Source of the DNA: Podocnemis expansa
Lineage: Eukaryota > Chordata > Testudines > Podocnemididae
Direction of reading: 5' to 3'
NCBI GenBank assembly: GCA_007922195.1
Contig: ML682008.1
Coordinates: 3,446,193-3,510,192, forward strand
Length of the DNA stretch: 64,000 nt
Below the pieces are notes generated by a model. That model saw nothing but the letters and a program-made list of their open reading frames with translations, was not told the DNA's origin and searched no databases. The position numbers and the translations under genes are program-made. This document shows, piece after piece, positions 60,600 through 64,000 of the stretch (position 1 is the first letter of the stretch; each line of letters begins with the position of its first letter).

Positions 60600-61792
60600 G
60601 AGTGATGCTACCAAGGCTGGCTCTATGAAGTTGGGGAAAGCAGTAGAAATGAAATACATTGACTTTAATAAAGTTTTTGATATGATATCCTTCAATATTC
60701 TTGTCAACAAGGTAAAGAAGTGTGGGTTGGATGAATGGACTGTAAAATGGATAAGAACCTGGCTAGATCATCAGACTTAATGGGTAGTGATCAACAGTTC
60801 AATATCAAGTTGTCAGCTGATAACAAGCGGAGTGCCCCAGGGGTCAGTGCTGGGGCCAGTTTTGTTCGAGATCTTCATTGATGATCTGTAGGATGGAGTG
60901 GATTGCACCCTCAATAAGTCTTCAGAAAACACTCAGGTGGAAGGAGGGATAGATACACTGGAGGTCAAGAATAGGGTACAGAGTAATCAAGACAAAGTAG
61001 TCCAACAAATATCTGATGAGGTTGAAGAAGGAGAAGTACAGAGTCCTGTGCTTAGGACAGAAGAATCTCATGTACTGCCACAAACTAGACAGCAGATCTG
61101 CAGAAAAGGACCCAGGGGTTACAGTAGACAAGAAGCTGGATATGAGTCAAAAGTGTGCCCTTATTGCCAAGACAGCTAATTGCAAGTGGGCTGTATTAGT
61201 AGGAGCATTGCCAGCAGACTGAAGAGAGTTATTATTCCCCTCTGCTCGGCCCTGGTGAGACCTCATTTGGAGTACTGTGTTCAGTTTTGCTCACCCCCCA
61301 CACCTATGCCCTGACTACAGAAAGGATGTGGACAAATTGGAAAGAGTCCAGAAGAGCACAATAAAAAGTATTAGGGGGCTGGACAGAGCATCTGGCTTAT
61401 GAAGAGAGGCAGAGAAAACTACAGTTGTTTAGTCTACAGAAGAGAAGGATGAAGGTGATACGCTAGCATCATTTAACTACCTGAAAGAGGGTTTCAGGGA
61501 GAATGGATCTAAGACTGTGTTCAGTGGCACTAGATGACAGAACTAGGAGCAATGGTTTTAAGAGGTGTGGTTGTATATTAGGAAAAGCTTTTTCACTGGG
61601 AAAGTAATGTAGCTCTGGAATGGGTTACCTAGGGAGGTAGTGAAATCTCCATCCTTGTAGATATTTAAGATGCGACTTGACAAAGCCCTGGCAGGGATGA
61701 TTTAGTTGGAGTTGGCCCGGGTTTTAGTACAGGGTGGGACTAGATGGCCTCCCACCGTCCCTTCCAGCCCTAATCATTTATGATTCTATGCT
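60600..61792 (+). mobile_element. CR1 LINE, 3' third with intact terminus
   Basis: Reverse-transcriptase motif 'atacattgactttaataaag' near 60655, then 'caggggtcagtgctggggcc' near 60839, 'ctcatttggagtactgtgtt' near 61263 and the 3' untranslated end 'actagatggcctcccaccgt', finishing 'atgattctatg' at about 61790. The ORF is broken by stops and shifts. The frame 60898-61179 (93 codons) is a shifted part of it. 5'-truncated, as usual for CR1. Confidence 0.9.
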
Positions 61793-64000
61793 CTGACAAA
61801 GCAACGATCAGATTCAAGTCACACATAGATTGGATCAATAAAGCATCAATCCATTTAAAAAAAAAAACAGCTAAAATAAAAAAAGAGTAAATCAAATGCA
61901 AATATTTTTGGATAGGATGTGACAGGAAAAGCAAATAAAATAAGAGTGGAGACCATACCATGAACCATGGCCTTAAAGAGGCTTGCAGTAGTATACTGGA
62001 GAGCAGAATCTGCCCTGCGATCTCTTGAACAATTCACATTCCATATGGCTTCAGTGAGAGAAACAGTTTAGAACTCATCATAGTTAAGAACTTTTATAAT
62101 ATATGGTTCATTTCCAAGTATGAGCTTTGGTTACCTGCAATAATCCCATTGAAGGTCAGCTGTGAATGCCAGCACCAAAAGTGATAACATCTTTATTACT
62201 TTTGAAGTATTTCCATCTACTATAAATCTACATTTTATCGATGATATTAAGGTCATAGCACAGTGACTGTTGCTTTACAGAAAAATGATCAAACTGACAA
62301 GAATGAGCACAAGCTTAAGACATAAAATGAAAATAAGAAAATGGTTTCCAAACAATTACTCAAGAAAAGGTATTTGTTCAGGTACTGGAACTGTTACCAT
62401 CTTTTAAATAAAAATCATTGAAGAAAGCACTGTAGAAGTGAACCAGTACAGGAACATGTAACTACTGTGTATCTGCATATGTCATGTGCACTGCTGGCCT
62501 CCACCTCATATGAAATAAATAATGAATGAGGATCTTGGATTTTAGACATCAGTATTAATTTCACTGAGTTTGTCAAAGCATTCATCATTTTGTGCCATCA
62601 TTTTCATTAAACCTTTGTTGTAAACATGGGTTTATTTTAAAGCTGATCAACACAGCACCTAACCAGTATGCTAGTTGACAGTGAAAAGAAATGATCAACA
62701 TCAGTGCTCTTCCAGGACCGTGTCCTTTCATTGCTACTTCTGTCATAATTTCTTCTTTGGCTACAGGCTGAATACTAAAAAGAGTGTTGGATGAAAAGCA
62801 CTTTGGAAACTAATTAATTTGAGGAGGTAGAATAGTTAATTTGTATTGATTTTGCAAGTGCCATGGCTGTGCTCTTCAGCTGCCCTTTACAGAATAGAAT
62901 ATGAGGCAGTGAATGGTAACATTATTTGCCAAAGTAATAAATGCAACTTCTGAAAAGCAAGCGATGTGACTTTGGAGAGTATGTGGCCTCTGTGCCCCTG
63001 GTTTAACCCCAGCCTACTAGATATCAGTAATGAGGGAGAATCATCAACACTTCAAAATTCATTTCATGTCCTCAGATTCGGTTAGCTCAGCCAGGTCATA
63101 GAGAATAGAAGGCTGTTCCTGATTTCACACCAAGTTTTGCAATATTATGGCTTCAGTATTGTGACTTCTGATTTACAAAGGCATGAATGTGATTAGACTC
63201 AAGGCCTAGAAACCTGATCTAATACCAGTTAAAGTCAGTGGGATACTTTGATAGGCATTGGATTGGACCCAAGGGGTGAAATCCTAGCTCTTGTCATTTG
63301 GAGGATTGCCATTAACTTCACTGGAGGCAGAATTTCACTCTAGGTGGTATTACATTTAACACCTTTATGTGTTCTGCAAAGAAGCCAACAACAGAATGAT
63401 CAGGAAGAAAGAACTATTTTTGCATATCAGGAAATGGCTCTGTCAGATCAAAATAGGCTCAGATTTGCAGGGTAGTGTTAAAGCAAATGTAATTGCTTTT
63501 ATCTGTGCTGGACCTCTTCTCCTTAATGAGAACTTCAGGTAACAATGCGATAACTTGACACTTTTACTAGACACTGAATTAGAAAACAAAGTAATTCAAA
63601 TAGCAGAAGCAGAAGATGTGAAATAATTAGACCCAAGTGGTGGCACTGCCATTTTGGTTCTCTACCAAGCGGAGCTGGTGGATGATAGATTCTCATCTCG
63701 TTTATACTGGTTTCACATTTGTGTAACTCCAAAGAATTCAATGGGATTATTATTGATTACACCAAAAGAAGTAGAGCAGAATCATATCCTTTGGGAGTTT
63801 AAACTGAAAAAGCAAAAGAGAGAAAAAGTATAAAGGCTTTTGACAGCTATATTATGTGAAGAATTATCAGATAAAAATAACATCAATGCATTTCTAACCA
63901 GTAGAGTCCCAAGACAAGTTAAACTGTCAATCATTTGTATCCCTTACCATTTAGTAAAGATATTCAACACCTGAATCAGTCATTACAATGTAAAGGAGAA

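Larger units (their letters stand above)
5749..64000 (+). other. SEMA3A: SEMA3A first coding intron (presumed, incomplete)
   Basis: No further semaphorin coding sequence and no other host exon is recognisable downstream of the donor, so the remaining 58 kb is read as intron 1 plus its transposon load. Stretches where I see no gene and no repeat I can name include about 5755-6716, 8050-10270, 17020-19470, 19900-21580, 24000-26600, 29750-31500, 31670-32970, 38680-40390, 53450-54900, 55270-56390, 57850-58420 and 61800-64000. Some of these hold short degenerate pieces with the motif 'cattgaagtcaatgg' or its complement, for example near 7520, 9245, 18940, 21205, 28510, 51285 and 63230. Confidence 0.7.

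Noticed and set aside
5749..64000. SEMA3A exon 2
   Set aside because: I looked for the start of the Sema domain after an AG acceptor in the matching phase and did not see it. It may lie beyond the window, though reading by eye could miss a short diverged exon.

Overview
This is vertebrate, non-avian reptile nuclear DNA, most likely from a turtle. It is AT-rich and gene-poor. It carries amniote CR1 LINE tails and MIR-like SINEs. It also holds many palindromic DNA elements with the terminal motif GGCTATGTCTACAC, which I associate with turtle genomes. The species is an inference. There are two 10-N assembly gaps, at 6764-6773 inside a (GT)n run and at 49075-49084 inside an (ATATT)n run.

Only one host coding segment is convincing: the first coding exon of SEMA3A (semaphorin 3A) at 5637-5748 on the + strand. 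It encodes a signal peptide followed by KNNVPRLKLSYK and ends in a consensus splice donor. Its 5' flank/leader (about 5050-5636) has a TATA-like box, two candidate splice acceptors and two strong uORF candidates, one of which overlaps the SEMA3A start. Everything from 5749 to 64000 fits a very long first coding intron. I did not find exon 2.

The rest is a layered record of mobile elements. (1) A Penelope-like element (PLE) fragment at 2255-2990 keeps a readable GIY-YIG endonuclease piece. About a dozen related palindromic or half-palindromic elements are scattered through the window. They share the terminal segment found downstream of that endonuclease and carry a hammerhead-ribozyme-like core. 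The largest, at 21585-22330, is a giant foldback. (2) Five MITEs share GGCTATGTCTACAC-type ends and mostly perfect 3-bp target duplications, yet their interiors are built from different reiterated short palindromic words. (3) hAT-type non-autonomous elements with 8-bp target duplications lie at 15455, 35987, 46871, 52074 and 57692, with weaker candidates at 38166 and 58427. Two of them carry internal tandem arrays. (4) A decayed Ty3/gypsy pol on the minus strand (about 41170-44925) is split inside reverse transcriptase by a solo LTR (43471-44634, CATA target duplication) and again near its 3' end by a PLE palindrome. (5) CR1 fragments lie at 23700, 33600, 51895 (itself hit by a hAT), 56399 (minus) and 60600. 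(6) MIR-like SINEs and an older 'cacttaag' palindromic repeat fill in between.

The notable theme is the density of inverted-repeat DNA inside one presumed intron. If the intron is transcribed with SEMA3A, its nuclear RNA would contain many hairpins from 40 to more than 300 bp. No bacterial-type operons, tRNAs, rRNAs or CRISPR arrays are present.
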